DNA from: an uncultured Bacteroidales bacterium
Lineage (GTDB): Bacteria; Bacteroidota; Bacteroidia; Bacteroidales; JAUNSR01
Assembly (NCBI GenBank): GCA_947074105.1
Contig: CAMTON010000011.1
Coordinates: forward strand, 1-58,862
Reading direction: 5' to 3'
DNA: 58,862 nucleotides
Positions 9,704 through 18,547 of the stretch are shown piece by piece; position 1 is the first letter of the stretch; each line of letters opens with the position of its first letter. Both the position numbers and the translations under genes were made by a program. Below the pieces are notes generated by a model, which saw only the letters and a list, made by a program, of their open reading frames with translations, was not told where the DNA came from and ran no database searches.

Positions 9704-12475
9704 CTAATGAGCCTCAAGCCAGTTATGACCGAATCCGCAATCGGCAGTCAGAGGCACCTTCATTTTACAGGCATTTTCCATTTCGCTGACTACGATTTCT
9801 TTCACTATATCCTTTTCATCATCTGCCACATTAAAGTTAAGCTCATCATGAACCTGCAGTATCATCTTACTTTTAAGATTCTCAGCTTCAAAACGGTCGG
9901 ATATTTTGACCATCGCAATCTTTATTATATCAGCCGCTGTTCCCTGTATCGGAGCATTTATCGCATTTCGCTCTGCATAACCTCTTACAACTCCGTTTTT
10001 TGAGTTAATATCAGGAAGCATTTTTTTACGTCCGAAAAGTGTTTCGACATATCCCTTCTCCCTTGCTTCATTAATCGATTTCTCCATATATTCCTTCACG
10101 GCAGGGAAGGAGCGGAAATATCCGTCGATAAGTTCTTTTGCTTCACTTCTCGAAATATTAAGTCGGCTGGAAAGACCAAATGCTGATATACCATATATTA
10201 TACCGAAGTTCGCCGTCTTTGCCTTAGACCTCATATCACGTGTTACTTCTTCAATCGGAACATGATATATCTTTGCAGCTGTCGCTGTATGAATATCCAC
10301 ACCGGAACGGAAAGCTTCGAGCATATTTTCATCTCCGCTAAGGTCTGCCATTATCCTTAACTCAATCTGTGAATAATCGGCAGAGAAAAACCAAGCACCC
10401 TGATCCGGAATGAAAGCACGTCTTAACTCTCTTCCGATTTCTCCTCTGATCGGAATATTCTGCAAATTTGGATTACTCGAACTAAGTCGTCCAGTAGAAG
10501 CCACCGCCTGATTAAATGAAGTATGTATTTTTTCAGTTTCCTTATTAACAAGGAGAGGTAAAGAATCAACATAAGTGGTAAGCAATTTCTTAAGACCTCT
10601 ATATTCAAGAATAAGACTAATCACCGGATGTTTATCAGCAAGTTTTTCAAGAGTCTCTTCCGATGTGGAATACTGTCCCGTCTTTGTTTTCTTTGCATTA
10701 GTATCCACTTTAAGAATATCAAACAAGACCTCTCCGACAACTTTCGGCGACCCGATATTGAACTCCATTCCTGCAACATCAAAGATCTTTCTTTCTGTCT
10801 CAGCTATTTTTCCTTTCAGCATTTCCGAACTTTCGGCAAGAGCACCCTTGTCGATTCTCACACCGACCATCTCCATTTCAGCAAGTACACGGACAAGAGG
10901 CATTTCTATCTCATCAAAAAGTTTTTCAAGAGATTCACTCTTTAGCATAGGAGCAAACACATTCTTCAGACGCAGCGTCACATCAGCATCTTCCGATGCA
11001 TATTCACATATTACGGGAAGTTCGACGGTTCTCATCGAACGCTGACTTTTCCCTTTCCCGATAAGATCCTCTATAGGAATGGTTTTATATTTTAGATATA
11101 CCTCTGCGAGATAATCCATATTATGACGCTGTTCCGGTTGCAGAAGATAATGGGCGATCATAGTATCAAACATCTTACCCTTAATCTCTACACCGTACCT
11201 TTTCAGCATTATATAATCATACTTTATATTCTGTCCGATTTTCAGAATAGATTCATCCTGTAGAATATCTTTAAATTTACCGACAAGAGCAATTGCCTGC
11301 TCTTTATCGGCAGGAGCGGGGATATAATAACCTTCTTTTTCCTTCACAGAGAAAGAAAATCCCACAAGTTCGGCCTCTATAGGGTCTGTGCCCGTTGTTT
11401 CCGTATCCAGAGCGATTTCTCCGGAGTTTTTCAGAAGAGTCAGCAAAGCAGTCATTTTCTCCTCATTATCAACAAGTTGATATGCGGAACTGAGTGATTT
11501 TGAGCTCTCGAGAGTCGAATATTTTTCATCTTCCGTATCATTGGCCTCAAATACGTCAAAGAGAGAGAGTTGAGCATTAGCAGGTTTTACCGGTTTTGCC
11601 TGATTTTTAAGAATTCTCTCTGCCAGTTGACGGAATTCAAGCTGTTCGAATATCTCTCCGAGCTTTTCTTCATTCAACGGCTCTCTTAAAAGCGACTTTT
11701 CATCAAACGCAATCGGAACGTCAGTTTTTATAGTAGCGAGAAATTTAGAATCCAGAATCTGCTGTTTATTATTTTCAACTTTAGTTTTAAGAGCACCTTT
11801 AAGCTTATCCGTATTCTCAAGAAGATTTTCAATTGTTCCGAATTCACCGATAAGCTTCGCCGCCGTCTTTTCTCCGACTCCCGGGCATCCAGGTATATTA
11901 TCGGCAGTATCTCCCATAAGGCCCAGCATATCTATTACCTGTGACACATTCGAAATACCAAATTTTGCTTCAACTTCTTTCGGCCCCAGAATATCGAAAC
12001 CGGCAGCCATCGTTTTCGGCTTATACATAAATGTATGTTCATCAACAAGCTGTCCATAATCTTTATCCGGAGTCATCATATATGTAGTATAACCTTCAGT
12101 CTCCGCTTTTTTTGCAAGAGTACCAATCACGTCATCCGCTTCAAAACCGGCAACTTCCAGAATCGGTATATTATATGCTTTTATAATCTCCTTTATTACC
12201 GGTATGGATGCTCGAATCACTTCAGGTGTTTCTTCCCTGTGAGCCTTATAAGTATCAAACATCTCATGTCGGAATGTCGGGCCGGAAGGATCAAAACATA
12301 CTGCTATATGAGAAGGATTCTCCTTTTTGAGTACATCTTCGAGAGTATTTACAAAGCCAAAAATCGCAGATGTATTAACACCCTTTGAATTTATGCGCGG
12401 AGCTCTGATAAATGCATAGTAAGCACGATATATCAATGCGAATGCATCTAAAAGAAACAGTTTTTTTTCTTCCAT
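9704..12475 (-). CDS. polA: DNA polymerase I
   Basis: Repair and Okazaki-fragment polymerase of 923 residues. The N-terminal 5'-nuclease domain (residues 1 to about 290) has the FLLDAFALIYRAYYAF and FEADDVIGTLA motifs. The 3'-5' exonuclease domain keeps its metal-binding DTETTG motif near residue 358 (ALDTETTGTDPIEAELVGFS), so proofreading should be active, unlike many Gram-positive PolI. The polymerase domain shows motif A (DYSQIELRIMADLSGD), motif B (RSKAKTANFGIIYGISAFGL) and motif C (QVHDELNF). Monocistronic with its own terminator. Confidence 0.98.
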   Translation of the reverse strand: MEEKKLFLLDAFALIYRAYYAFIRAPRINSKGVNTSAIFGFVNTLEDVLKKENPSHIAVCFDPSGPTFRHEMFDTYKAHREETPEVIRASIPVIKEIIKAYNIPILEVAGFEADDVIGTLAKKAETEGYTTYMMTPDKDYGQLVDEHTFMYKPKTMAAGFDILGPKEVEAKFGISNVSQVIDMLGLMGDTADNIPGCPGVGEKTAAKLIGEFGTIENLLENTDKLKGALKTKVENNKQQILDSKFLATIKTDVPIAFDEKSLLREPLNEEKLGEIFEQLEFRQLAERILKNQAKPVKPANAQLSLFDVFEANDTEDEKYSTLESSKSLSSAYQLVDNEEKMTALLTLLKNSGEIALDTETTGTDPIEAELVGFSFSVKEKEGYYIPAPADKEQAIALVGKFKDILQDESILKIGQNIKYDYIMLKRYGVEIKGKMFDTMIAHYLLQPEQRHNMDYLAEVYLKYKTIPIEDLIGKGKSQRSMRTVELPVICEYASEDADVTLRLKNVFAPMLKSESLEKLFDEIEMPLVRVLAEMEMVGVRIDKGALAESSEMLKGKIAETERKIFDVAGMEFNIGSPKVVGEVLFDILKVDTNAKKTKTGQYSTSEETLEKLADKHPVISLILEYRGLKKLLTTYVDSLPLLVNKETEKIHTSFNQAVASTGRLSSSNPNLQNIPIRGEIGRELRRAFIPDQGAWFFSADYSQIELRIMADLSGDENMLEAFRSGVDIHTATAAKIYHVPIEEVTRDMRSKAKTANFGIIYGISAFGLSSRLNISRSEAKELIDGYFRSFPAVKEYMEKSINEAREKGYVETLFGRKKMLPDINSKNGVVRGYAERNAINAPIQGTAADIIKIAMVKISDRFEAENLKSKMILQVHDELNFNVADDEKDIVKEIVVSEMENACKMKVPLTADCGFGHNWLEAH

Positions 12476-12691
12476 ATTATATATTCTTTTTTATTTATTC
12501 ATTTTCTAAATGCCTGATACTTTAGTTTTTATTTTCACGGGAAGTTCTATAGTCGAACAATGACGGAGTAATAATTGTTTAAACAACACATATTAACTGA
12601 TTTTAACCCAACGATTACAAATAAAGATTAAGCTAATCATACGTTAACAAGTAAATTTACCATAAAATAAAGCATAATAATCTAATATTGC

Positions 12692-12699
12692 TATTTTTG
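12692..12699 (+). promoter_or_regulatory. Candidate -7 box of the polyprenyl synthase gene
   Basis: TATTTTTG matches TAnnTTTG and lies 24 bases before the start codon. I found no TTG at the expected -33 distance. Confidence 0.4.
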
Positions 12700-12722
12700 C
12701 AATATAATATAGTGAAACGCAG

Positions 12723-13697
12723 ATGTTGTCCCAAATTAAATCACCAATAGAAAAAGAGCTTGAAGCTCATAATGTTCTTCTTAAAGAAGCTCTTAGTTCT
12801 TCTGTACCATTAATTGATAGTGTTGTTGATTATTTTCTTACAAGCAAAGGAAAGATGGTTCGTCCCATACTTGTGCTTCTTTCCGCCAAACTTGCAGGAA
12901 ACAGAGAGATAAATGAAACGGCAAAACTTTCAGCGGTTGCACTTGAACTTCTTCACAATGCCAGTCTTATCCACGATGACGTAGTCGATGAAGCAGATTC
13001 AAGACGCGGAATGGCATCTGTAAATAATATGTGGGACAATAAGGTAGCTGTACTTATGGGTGATTTCTTCCTTTCCCGCTGTCTTATCAAATCTACGGAG
13101 ACAGGATCTCAGGAGATTCAGAAAGAACTTGCGCAGCTTGCTTCCTCACTTTCTCAGGGCGAAGTCATTCAGCTTACAAACGCAAGAAGCCGCTCTCTTG
13201 ATGAAGAATCCTATTTTTCTGTAATAAGAAACAAGACTGCTTCTCTTTTCACAACATGCATGAGGGTAGGGGCGATAGCTTCAGAAGCTACGAAAGAAGA
13301 AGTAAATCTTCTGGGAGAATTCGGGGATAAACTTGGAATAATATTCCAGATCAGAGACGACATATTCGATTACTTCGATGATCCTAAAATCGGCAAGCCG
13401 ACAGGCAACGACATACGCGAGGGTAAAATCACACTTCCTCTTCTTTACGCTATCAACAGCGACGACAGTGAAAGCAGCCGTGAAATGAAAAGCATCATAG
13501 AGAAAGAGAGTTATTCGAAAGAGGAAATATCTACTCTTATAAGTTATGCGAAGGATAAAGGAGGAATAGATTACTCATATAATATAATGTCGGAAATTGC
13601 AGCCGATGCAATTAAGATTCTTGACAACTTTAAGGATTCAGAAGCAAAAGAGTCTCTTTCCAAACTTATCAATTATATTATAGTAAGAAATAAATAA
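12723..13697 (+). CDS. Polyprenyl diphosphate synthase (trans, long-chain type)
   Basis: Condenses isopentenyl diphosphate onto allylic primers; the product probably supplies the menaquinone side chain. The first Asp-rich motif is DDVVDEADSRRG (about residues 83-94) and the second is QIRDDIFDYFDD (about 216-227). The residue five positions before the first motif is Ala, a small residue associated with long-chain products. Length is 324 residues. I assign no symbol because chain length cannot be read from sequence alone. It stands alone, with a hairpin shared with convergent deoC. Confidence 0.9.
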   Translation: MLSQIKSPIEKELEAHNVLLKEALSSSVPLIDSVVDYFLTSKGKMVRPILVLLSAKLAGNREINETAKLSAVALELLHNASLIHDDVVDEADSRRGMASVNNMWDNKVAVLMGDFFLSRCLIKSTETGSQEIQKELAQLASSLSQGEVIQLTNARSRSLDEESYFSVIRNKTASLFTTCMRVGAIASEATKEEVNLLGEFGDKLGIIFQIRDDIFDYFDDPKIGKPTGNDIREGKITLPLLYAINSDDSESSREMKSIIEKESYSKEEISTLISYAKDKGGIDYSYNIMSEIAADAIKILDNFKDSEAKESLSKLINYIIVRNK

Positions 13698-13724
13698 TAA
13701 AACATATACATATATAATATAAAG

Positions 13725-13770
13725 AAAGCGTCCTTTCATTATTGAAAAATCAATAAGAAAGGACGCTTTT
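13725..13770. terminator. Bidirectional terminator between polyprenyl synthase and deoC
   Basis: AAAGCGTCCTTTC pairs with GAAAGGACGCTTT, with an ATTATTG/CAATAAG inner extension, and has T-rich sequence outside both arms. It sits between convergent genes. Confidence 0.9.
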
Positions 13771-13796
13771 ATTTTTATCTTATACGAAACTTCAGA

Positions 13797-14690
13797 TTAA
13801 CCGAAGAATTTGATTTCTGATCCAAGAATTTCAGAAAGAAGATTGTTTGCAAGACGACTTGCTCCAAGACGGAACAAATCCTTTGTCAACCACTCTTCTC
13901 CAAGAACACCTTTTACTACAGTATAATATTTCACAGCATCAGCAACAGAAGCAATACCTCCGGCAGGTTTGAATCCTACCTTACGTCCTGTCTTTTCGTA
14001 ATAAGCCTTGATAGCTTTACACATAACATAAGCAGCTTCAATTGTTGCATGAACTTCACCTTTTCCTGTTGACGTTTTGATAAAGTCAGCGTCAGAATAC
14101 ATTGAAAGTATAGATGCTTTCATAATGTTTGAAGCTGTCTTAAGATCTCCGGTTTCAAGAATAACTTTAAGATGAGCATCACGACATGCAGCTTTACATT
14201 CGATGATTGTCTCACACATTTCTTCATATTCTCCCGCAAGAAATTCACCTACCGTCATAACGATATCTATCTCATCAGCACCTGCGGCTACAGCCATAGA
14301 TACTTCCGCTACTTTGATTTCCTGGAATGTCTGTGATGAAGGAAATCCAGCTGCCACTGCTGCGATATTAACGCCTGTAACTTCAAGATTCATTCTCACT
14401 ACATCTGCGAAATTTGGATATACACAAATTGCAGCTACATTATTCAACTCCGGATATTCCGTTTCAAAAGCGTTTACTCTCTGTGTGAAAGCAGCCACTC
14501 TTTCTCTGTTGTCTGTTGTTGCAAGTGTTGTCAGGTCTATAATACCTAACAAAAACTTATGTACATCGGCAGTATTGTTTTTCTCAAAATTTTCTGCCAG
14601 CATTCTTTCCACTTCGCCTTTTATTACGTCATCGTTCAACAAAGTGTCGTATTGACTCAGAACCGCTTTATACTTTTCCTGACCTTCCAT
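13797..14690 (-). CDS. deoC: Deoxyribose-phosphate aldolase
   Basis: Cleaves 2-deoxyribose-5-phosphate to glyceraldehyde-3-phosphate and acetaldehyde in deoxynucleoside catabolism. The Schiff-base lysine is in FIKTSTGKG (about residue 200) and the second active-site lysine in VGFKPAGGI (about residue 240). The catalytic Asp region is EIDIVM. At 297 residues it belongs to the longer E. coli-like group. Convergent with the polyprenyl synthase. In some related genomes deoC follows uvrC-dtd-mazG; here it is separated from them. Confidence 0.96.
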   Translation of the reverse strand: MEGQEKYKAVLSQYDTLLNDDVIKGEVERMLAENFEKNNTADVHKFLLGIIDLTTLATTDNRERVAAFTQRVNAFETEYPELNNVAAICVYPNFADVVRMNLEVTGVNIAAVAAGFPSSQTFQEIKVAEVSMAVAAGADEIDIVMTVGEFLAGEYEEMCETIIECKAACRDAHLKVILETGDLKTASNIMKASILSMYSDADFIKTSTGKGEVHATIEAAYVMCKAIKAYYEKTGRKVGFKPAGGIASVADAVKYYTVVKGVLGEEWLTKDLFRLGASRLANNLLSEILGSEIKFFG

Positions 14691-14876
14691 ACTGTTTTTA
14701 TATTATAAATTATTGAAAAAATATCTCGATATCATTAACCTTATGGTCATTCATACCAATTAGTAAAATTATAAATAAATATACATAACGGTTTTCTATT
14801 ATTACTTTATTAATATCATTTCGGTTTATTTATAAATAGATTATTTATTCTATTTAACCCTACAGCCTGATATTTT

Positions 14877-14993
14877 TTGTGACCCGCGTCCCGTGTCCAT
14901 TAAGTCTCCGGGCGGAACACTTTCTGAAGCCGGAAGGGACTCATAAGAGATTCTTCCGTGATACTGACGTCACCTTGCCGGGAGCCGTCACAA
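14877..14993. ncRNA. GC-rich segment with nested complementarity, possible structured RNA
   Basis: This is an island of high GC in the AT-rich gap between divergent deoC and ybeY. TTGTGAC (14877-14883) pairs with GTCACAA (14987-14993). Inside that, TCCCG (14889-14893) pairs with CGGGA (14979-14983), and CGGAAG (14931-14936) pairs with CTTCCG (14953-14958). The layout is a long rod with internal loops. It does not contain the SRP RNA loop sequence, and I cannot match it to tmRNA, RNase P RNA or a riboswitch. The strand is undecided. Confidence 0.35.
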
Positions 14994-15086
14994 TATGACG
15001 GGAAAATAAAAAAAGCTGTGCATACGTAGTCTTTCATAAACCGAAAAAGCTAATATATCGTTATTCATTAATATGTTAAGAATCAA

Positions 15087-15121
15087 TTTTGCAGAGCGAG
15101 CGATTAAAAACATTATTTTTG
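15087..15121 (+). promoter_or_regulatory. ybeY-mnmG promoter
   Basis: TTTTG (15087-15091) and TATTTTTG (15114-15121) lie 22 nt apart, close to the 19-21 nt spacing of Bacteroidota promoters. They lie 57 bases before the ybeY start codon. Confidence 0.55.
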
Positions 15122-15178
15122 TATTATAGAAGCTGACAAGAAATTTATCAGCAATACAAACTATTAAACAATAAAGCT

Positions 15179-15589
15179 ATGGCTATCAATTTTTATGCGG
15201 AAGGAGTAGCAATGCCCGATCTGAAAAAACCGGAAACAAAAGACTGGATTAAAAATGTCGCGGCATCTTATGGTAAGAAAATAGGAGAGATATCTTTTAT
15301 TTTCTGTAATGACGAAAAAATTCTTGAAGTCAACCGCCAGTATCTTCAACATGATTATTACACTGATATAATCACGTTCGACTATACTGAGAATGACAAA
15401 ATAAGCGGCGATATATTCATCTCCCTTGATACTGTCAGAAGCAATGCGGAAACCTACAATCAGGAATACGAAAGAGAATTGCACCGCGTCATTATCCATG
15501 GAATCCTTCATCTTTGCGGAGTCGACGATCAGACACCGGAGCAAAGAGCTAATATGATAGAGTGCGAAGACAAAGCACTGGCTTTCTAA
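15179..15589 (+). CDS. ybeY: rRNA maturation endoribonuclease YbeY
   Basis: Single-strand endoribonuclease for 16S rRNA 3'-end maturation and ribosome quality control, 136 residues. The metal motif reads HGILHLCGVDD, with the two first His ligands present. The third position, His in the E. coli-type H-G-x-L-H-L-x-G-Y-D-H motif, is Asp here. I believe this Asp is common in Bacteroidota, so the gene is probably functional. It is followed 14 bases later by mnmG and is likely co-transcribed. Confidence 0.92.
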   Translation: MAINFYAEGVAMPDLKKPETKDWIKNVAASYGKKIGEISFIFCNDEKILEVNRQYLQHDYYTDIITFDYTENDKISGDIFISLDTVRSNAETYNQEYERELHRVIIHGILHLCGVDDQTPEQRANMIECEDKALAF

Positions 15590-15603
15590 TATAATTTATT
15601 AAG

Positions 15604-17478
15604 ATGAATTTTGATTATGATGTTATAGTAATCGGAGCCGGTCATGCCGGTTGCGAAGCTGCTCATGCAGCAGCGAAACTTGGTTCAAAAACATGTCTGA
15701 TCACAATGGACATGAATAAGATCGGACAGATGAGCTGTAACCCGGCAGTAGGAGGAATCGCAAAAGGTCAGATCGTAAGAGAGATTGATGCTCTCGGTGG
15801 TATGATGGGAATCGTATCTGATAAGACCGCTATTCAGTTTCGTCTTCTTAATCGTTCAAAAGGTCCTGCGATGTGGAGCCCTCGTTCCCAGGCAGACCGT
15901 CAGAAGTTCATAGATACATGGCGTTCTATTCTTGAAAATACGCCGAATCTTGAAATCTGGCAGGATACCGTAAAAAGTCTTATTATTGAAGACGGAGAAG
16001 TTAAAGGTCTTGTTACAGATATGGGAGTCGAGTTCAAGGCGAAAGCTGTCGTTCTTACATCAGGTACATTCATGAACGGGCTTATGCATTTCGGAAAAAC
16101 TCAGATACCCGGGGGTAGGGTAGCGGAGCCTTCTTCTTACGGGCTTTCGGATCAGCTTAAAGAAGCAGGTATAAAAGTTGAAAGAATGAAGACCGGGACT
16201 CCTGTAAGAATAGACGGAAGAAGCATTGATTTTTCACTTTGTGAAAAACATGAAGGAGACAATGACTTCCACAAATTCTCTTACCTTGACTATAAGACTC
16301 CGATGCTTGAGCAACGTCCCTGCTGGATGACATATACCAATGAGGAGTGTCATGAAGTATTAAGAAAAGGTCTTCCGGATTCACCTTTATATAATGGGCA
16401 GATTCAGTCTATCGGGCCGCGTTACTGTCCGAGTATAGAGACAAAGATCGTTACATTTCCTGATAAGATACGTCATCAGCTTTTCCTTGAACCGGAAGGT
16501 GAGACAACGCAAGAATATTACCTTAACGGTTTCTCTTCATCTCTTCCTATCGACGTTCAGATAGAAGCACTGAAGAAGATTCCGGCTTTAAGAGATGTAA
16601 AAATATATCGCCCGGGTTATGCTATAGAATATGATTTTTTCGATCCAACTCAGCTTAAGCATACTCTTGAAACAAAAGCTATAAACGGACTTTTCTTTGC
16701 CGGACAGATAAACGGAACGACAGGCTATGAAGAAGCCGGAGGTCAGGGTATCATAGCCGGTATCAATGCTCATCAGAAAATTGAAGGAAAAGAACCATTT
16801 GTTCTTGGTCGTGACGAAGCATATATCGGCGTACTTATCGACGACCTCGTAACCAAAGGTGTCGACGAGCCATACCGAATGTTTACATCCCGAGCAGAAT
16901 ACAGAATTCTGCTTCGTCAGGATGATGCAGATATGAGACTTACAACTAAAGGTTACAATCTCGGTCTTGCAGATCAGGAAAGAATGGATCTTCTTAATGA
17001 GAAAAAAGAACACCGCGACCGTATCATAGATTTTTGTAAAAGCTATTCTATAAAACCTGCAAAAGTTAATGAAGCCCTTGAGGCTGCCGGAACCACTCCT
17101 TTGAAGGAGGGATGCAAACTTTTCGGTCTTGTTGTAAGACCTCAGCTTTCTCTTGAAAAAATATCTGAGTTTATTCCGGCGCTTAAAGAGCAGCTTGATA
17201 TGATACCTAACAGAAAAGAAGAGATTACTGAAGCGGCTGAAATCATGATGAAGTATGAAGGTTATATTGAACGTGAAAAAGAGATTGCCGGTAAGATCAC
17301 AAGACTTGAAAATATCAGAATAAAAGGAAAGTTCGATTACTCAAAGATAAATTCTCTTTCGACAGAGGCGAAACAGAAACTGACAAAGATCGATCCTGAA
17401 ACGATAGGGCAGGCATCAAGAATTCCCGGCATTTCGCCTTCGGATATAAATATTCTGCTTGTGCTTTTAGGAAGATAA
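15604..17478 (+). CDS. mnmG: tRNA uridine-5-carboxymethylaminomethyl modification enzyme MnmG (GidA)
   Basis: FAD-dependent partner of MnmE that installs the cmnm5 group at tRNA wobble U34. The FAD-binding N-terminus has VIVIGAGHAGCEAAHAAAKLG-type sequence (residues 7-26). GTFMNGLMHFG and GYEEAGGQGIIAGINAH follow, and the C-terminal helical domain ends PGISPSDINILLVLLGR. The 624-residue length is standard. The gene is often near the replication origin in bacteria, as the old name gidA reflects. Here a parS site lies 270 bases downstream. mnmE is not in this window. Confidence 0.97.
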   Translation: MNFDYDVIVIGAGHAGCEAAHAAAKLGSKTCLITMDMNKIGQMSCNPAVGGIAKGQIVREIDALGGMMGIVSDKTAIQFRLLNRSKGPAMWSPRSQADRQKFIDTWRSILENTPNLEIWQDTVKSLIIEDGEVKGLVTDMGVEFKAKAVVLTSGTFMNGLMHFGKTQIPGGRVAEPSSYGLSDQLKEAGIKVERMKTGTPVRIDGRSIDFSLCEKHEGDNDFHKFSYLDYKTPMLEQRPCWMTYTNEECHEVLRKGLPDSPLYNGQIQSIGPRYCPSIETKIVTFPDKIRHQLFLEPEGETTQEYYLNGFSSSLPIDVQIEALKKIPALRDVKIYRPGYAIEYDFFDPTQLKHTLETKAINGLFFAGQINGTTGYEEAGGQGIIAGINAHQKIEGKEPFVLGRDEAYIGVLIDDLVTKGVDEPYRMFTSRAEYRILLRQDDADMRLTTKGYNLGLADQERMDLLNEKKEHRDRIIDFCKSYSIKPAKVNEALEAAGTTPLKEGCKLFGLVVRPQLSLEKISEFIPALKEQLDMIPNRKEEITEAAEIMMKYEGYIEREKEIAGKITRLENIRIKGKFDYSKINSLSTEAKQKLTKIDPETIGQASRIPGISPSDINILLVLLGR

Positions 17479-17500
17479 AACTACATTATTATATAGATGA

Positions 17501-17525
17501 AAGAGGCCACGGTTTGTGGTCTCTT
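17501..17525 (+). terminator. mnmG terminator
   Basis: AAGAGGCCAC pairs with GTGGTCTCTT (one wobble) around GGTTT and is followed by a T-run, 22 bases past the mnmG stop. Confidence 0.9.
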
Positions 17526-17746
17526 TTTGTTTGTATAATTAACATTAATAAGGATTCTGAATTTTTACGTCTGAATTTTCACTTATAAAAATTTAAACCA
17601 TTATAATAAATCGCAAATGAGAATATATAATTTCAAATTATATCAAAAAGCATTATCTTTACTATCTTGTTTGCCGATTAAACAACACACATCACTCATG
17701 TGTTTTAATCCGACAGGCAGGGAAGATTTAAACTCTTACTTTAAAT

Positions 17747-17762
17747 TGTTTCACGTGAAACA
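17747..17762. promoter_or_regulatory. parS centromere site for ParB
   Basis: TGTTTCACGTGAAACA is a perfect 16-bp palindrome and matches the near-universal bacterial parS consensus TGTTNCACGTGAAACA. It is placed in the mnmG-apt gap. ParB would load here and spread, forming the partition complex; such sites cluster near replication origins. parA and parB are not in this window. Confidence 0.93.
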
Positions 17763-17821
17763 ACATAAAGTAACACTTCAACTTGAAACGTTTATAACAA
17801 AACCAAACCAATAATAAACTA

Positions 17822-18346
17822 ATGGGAATCGAACGTATAAAAGAGAAGATCCGCGTAGTGCCGGATTTCCCTCAAAAAGGAATTTTATTTCGCGATTTAA
17901 CAACAGTATTCAAAGACCCTAAATGTCTTAAAGATCTTTCAGAACTTATGAGCTCTGAATACGAAGGCAAAGGAATCACCAAAGTGGTGGGAATCGAATC
18001 GAGAGGATTCATCATGGGGCCTGTTATTGCAAATGCAGTAGGTGCAGGATTTGTAACTCTAAGAAAACCGGGCAAACTTCCGGCTGAAACAATTCAGGCT
18101 TCTTATCAGAAAGAATACGGAATTGACACAATCGAAATCCATAAGGATGCTCTTACACCTGACGATGTAGTGTTGATCCATGACGATCTTCTTGCAACCG
18201 GCGGAACGATGAAAGCAGCTTACGATCTTGTAAAAAGCTTCGGAGTAAAAAAGATCTATATTAATTTCATTGTAGAACTTGAAGGACTAAACGGAAGAAA
18301 ACTTTTCCCGGAAGGTGTAGAAGTTGATGCTTTGATTAAATATTAA
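17822..18346 (+). CDS. apt: Adenine phosphoribosyltransferase
   Basis: Purine salvage: adenine plus PRPP gives AMP and pyrophosphate. The product has 174 residues. The PRPP-binding motif VVLIHDDLLATGGTM is at about residues 119-133 and the ESRGFIMGP loop at about 58-66. Monocistronic, with its own strong terminator. The 65-codon ORF just upstream (17617-17814) overlaps parS and is not credible. Confidence 0.97.
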   Translation: MGIERIKEKIRVVPDFPQKGILFRDLTTVFKDPKCLKDLSELMSSEYEGKGITKVVGIESRGFIMGPVIANAVGAGFVTLRKPGKLPAETIQASYQKEYGIDTIEIHKDALTPDDVVLIHDDLLATGGTMKAAYDLVKSFGVKKIYINFIVELEGLNGRKLFPEGVEVDALIKY

Positions 18347-18361
18347 TACAAGCCAGCATAT

Positions 18362-18394
18362 AGACGGCCGATTCTTAAAAAGGATCGGCCGTCT
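18362..18394 (+). terminator. apt terminator
   Basis: A perfect 11-bp GC-rich stem (AGACGGCCGAT with its complement) is followed directly by TTTTTG, 15 bases after the stop codon. Confidence 0.93.
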
Positions 18395-18547
18395 TTTTGT
18401 TTGAAATAATTGCAACAATAACATGGTAATCGGAGTTAAATAAAGGAAGAGAGTTTAAGCATAAATAAAACGCTGTGGTTTATTTGCAACAGAATAAAAA
18501 TATCTTGTAATTTGAATTATTAAATAAAAAGGAAAAGTTTATATAAA

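Noticed and set aside
14920-14950. SRP (4.5S) RNA, because of a CCGGAAGG sequence
   Set aside because: The flanking residues do not match the conserved CAGG and AGCAG sides of the SRP domain IV loop.
14690-15179. Replication origin at the deoC-ybeY divergence, where gene orientation switches
   Set aside because: The orientation change is suggestive, but I see no TTATCCACA or TTATCAACA cluster there. Kept only as the main alternative to the 44-kb candidate.
15604-17478. Insertion sequence or prophage remnants anywhere in the window
   Set aside because: I found no transposase, integrase, phage gene or flanking target-site duplication; long ORFs all match core or accessory cellular families.
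17617-17814. 65-codon plus-strand ORF between mnmG and apt
   Set aside because: It spans the parS site, has no ribosome site and no recognisable domain, and its composition matches non-coding AT-rich DNA.
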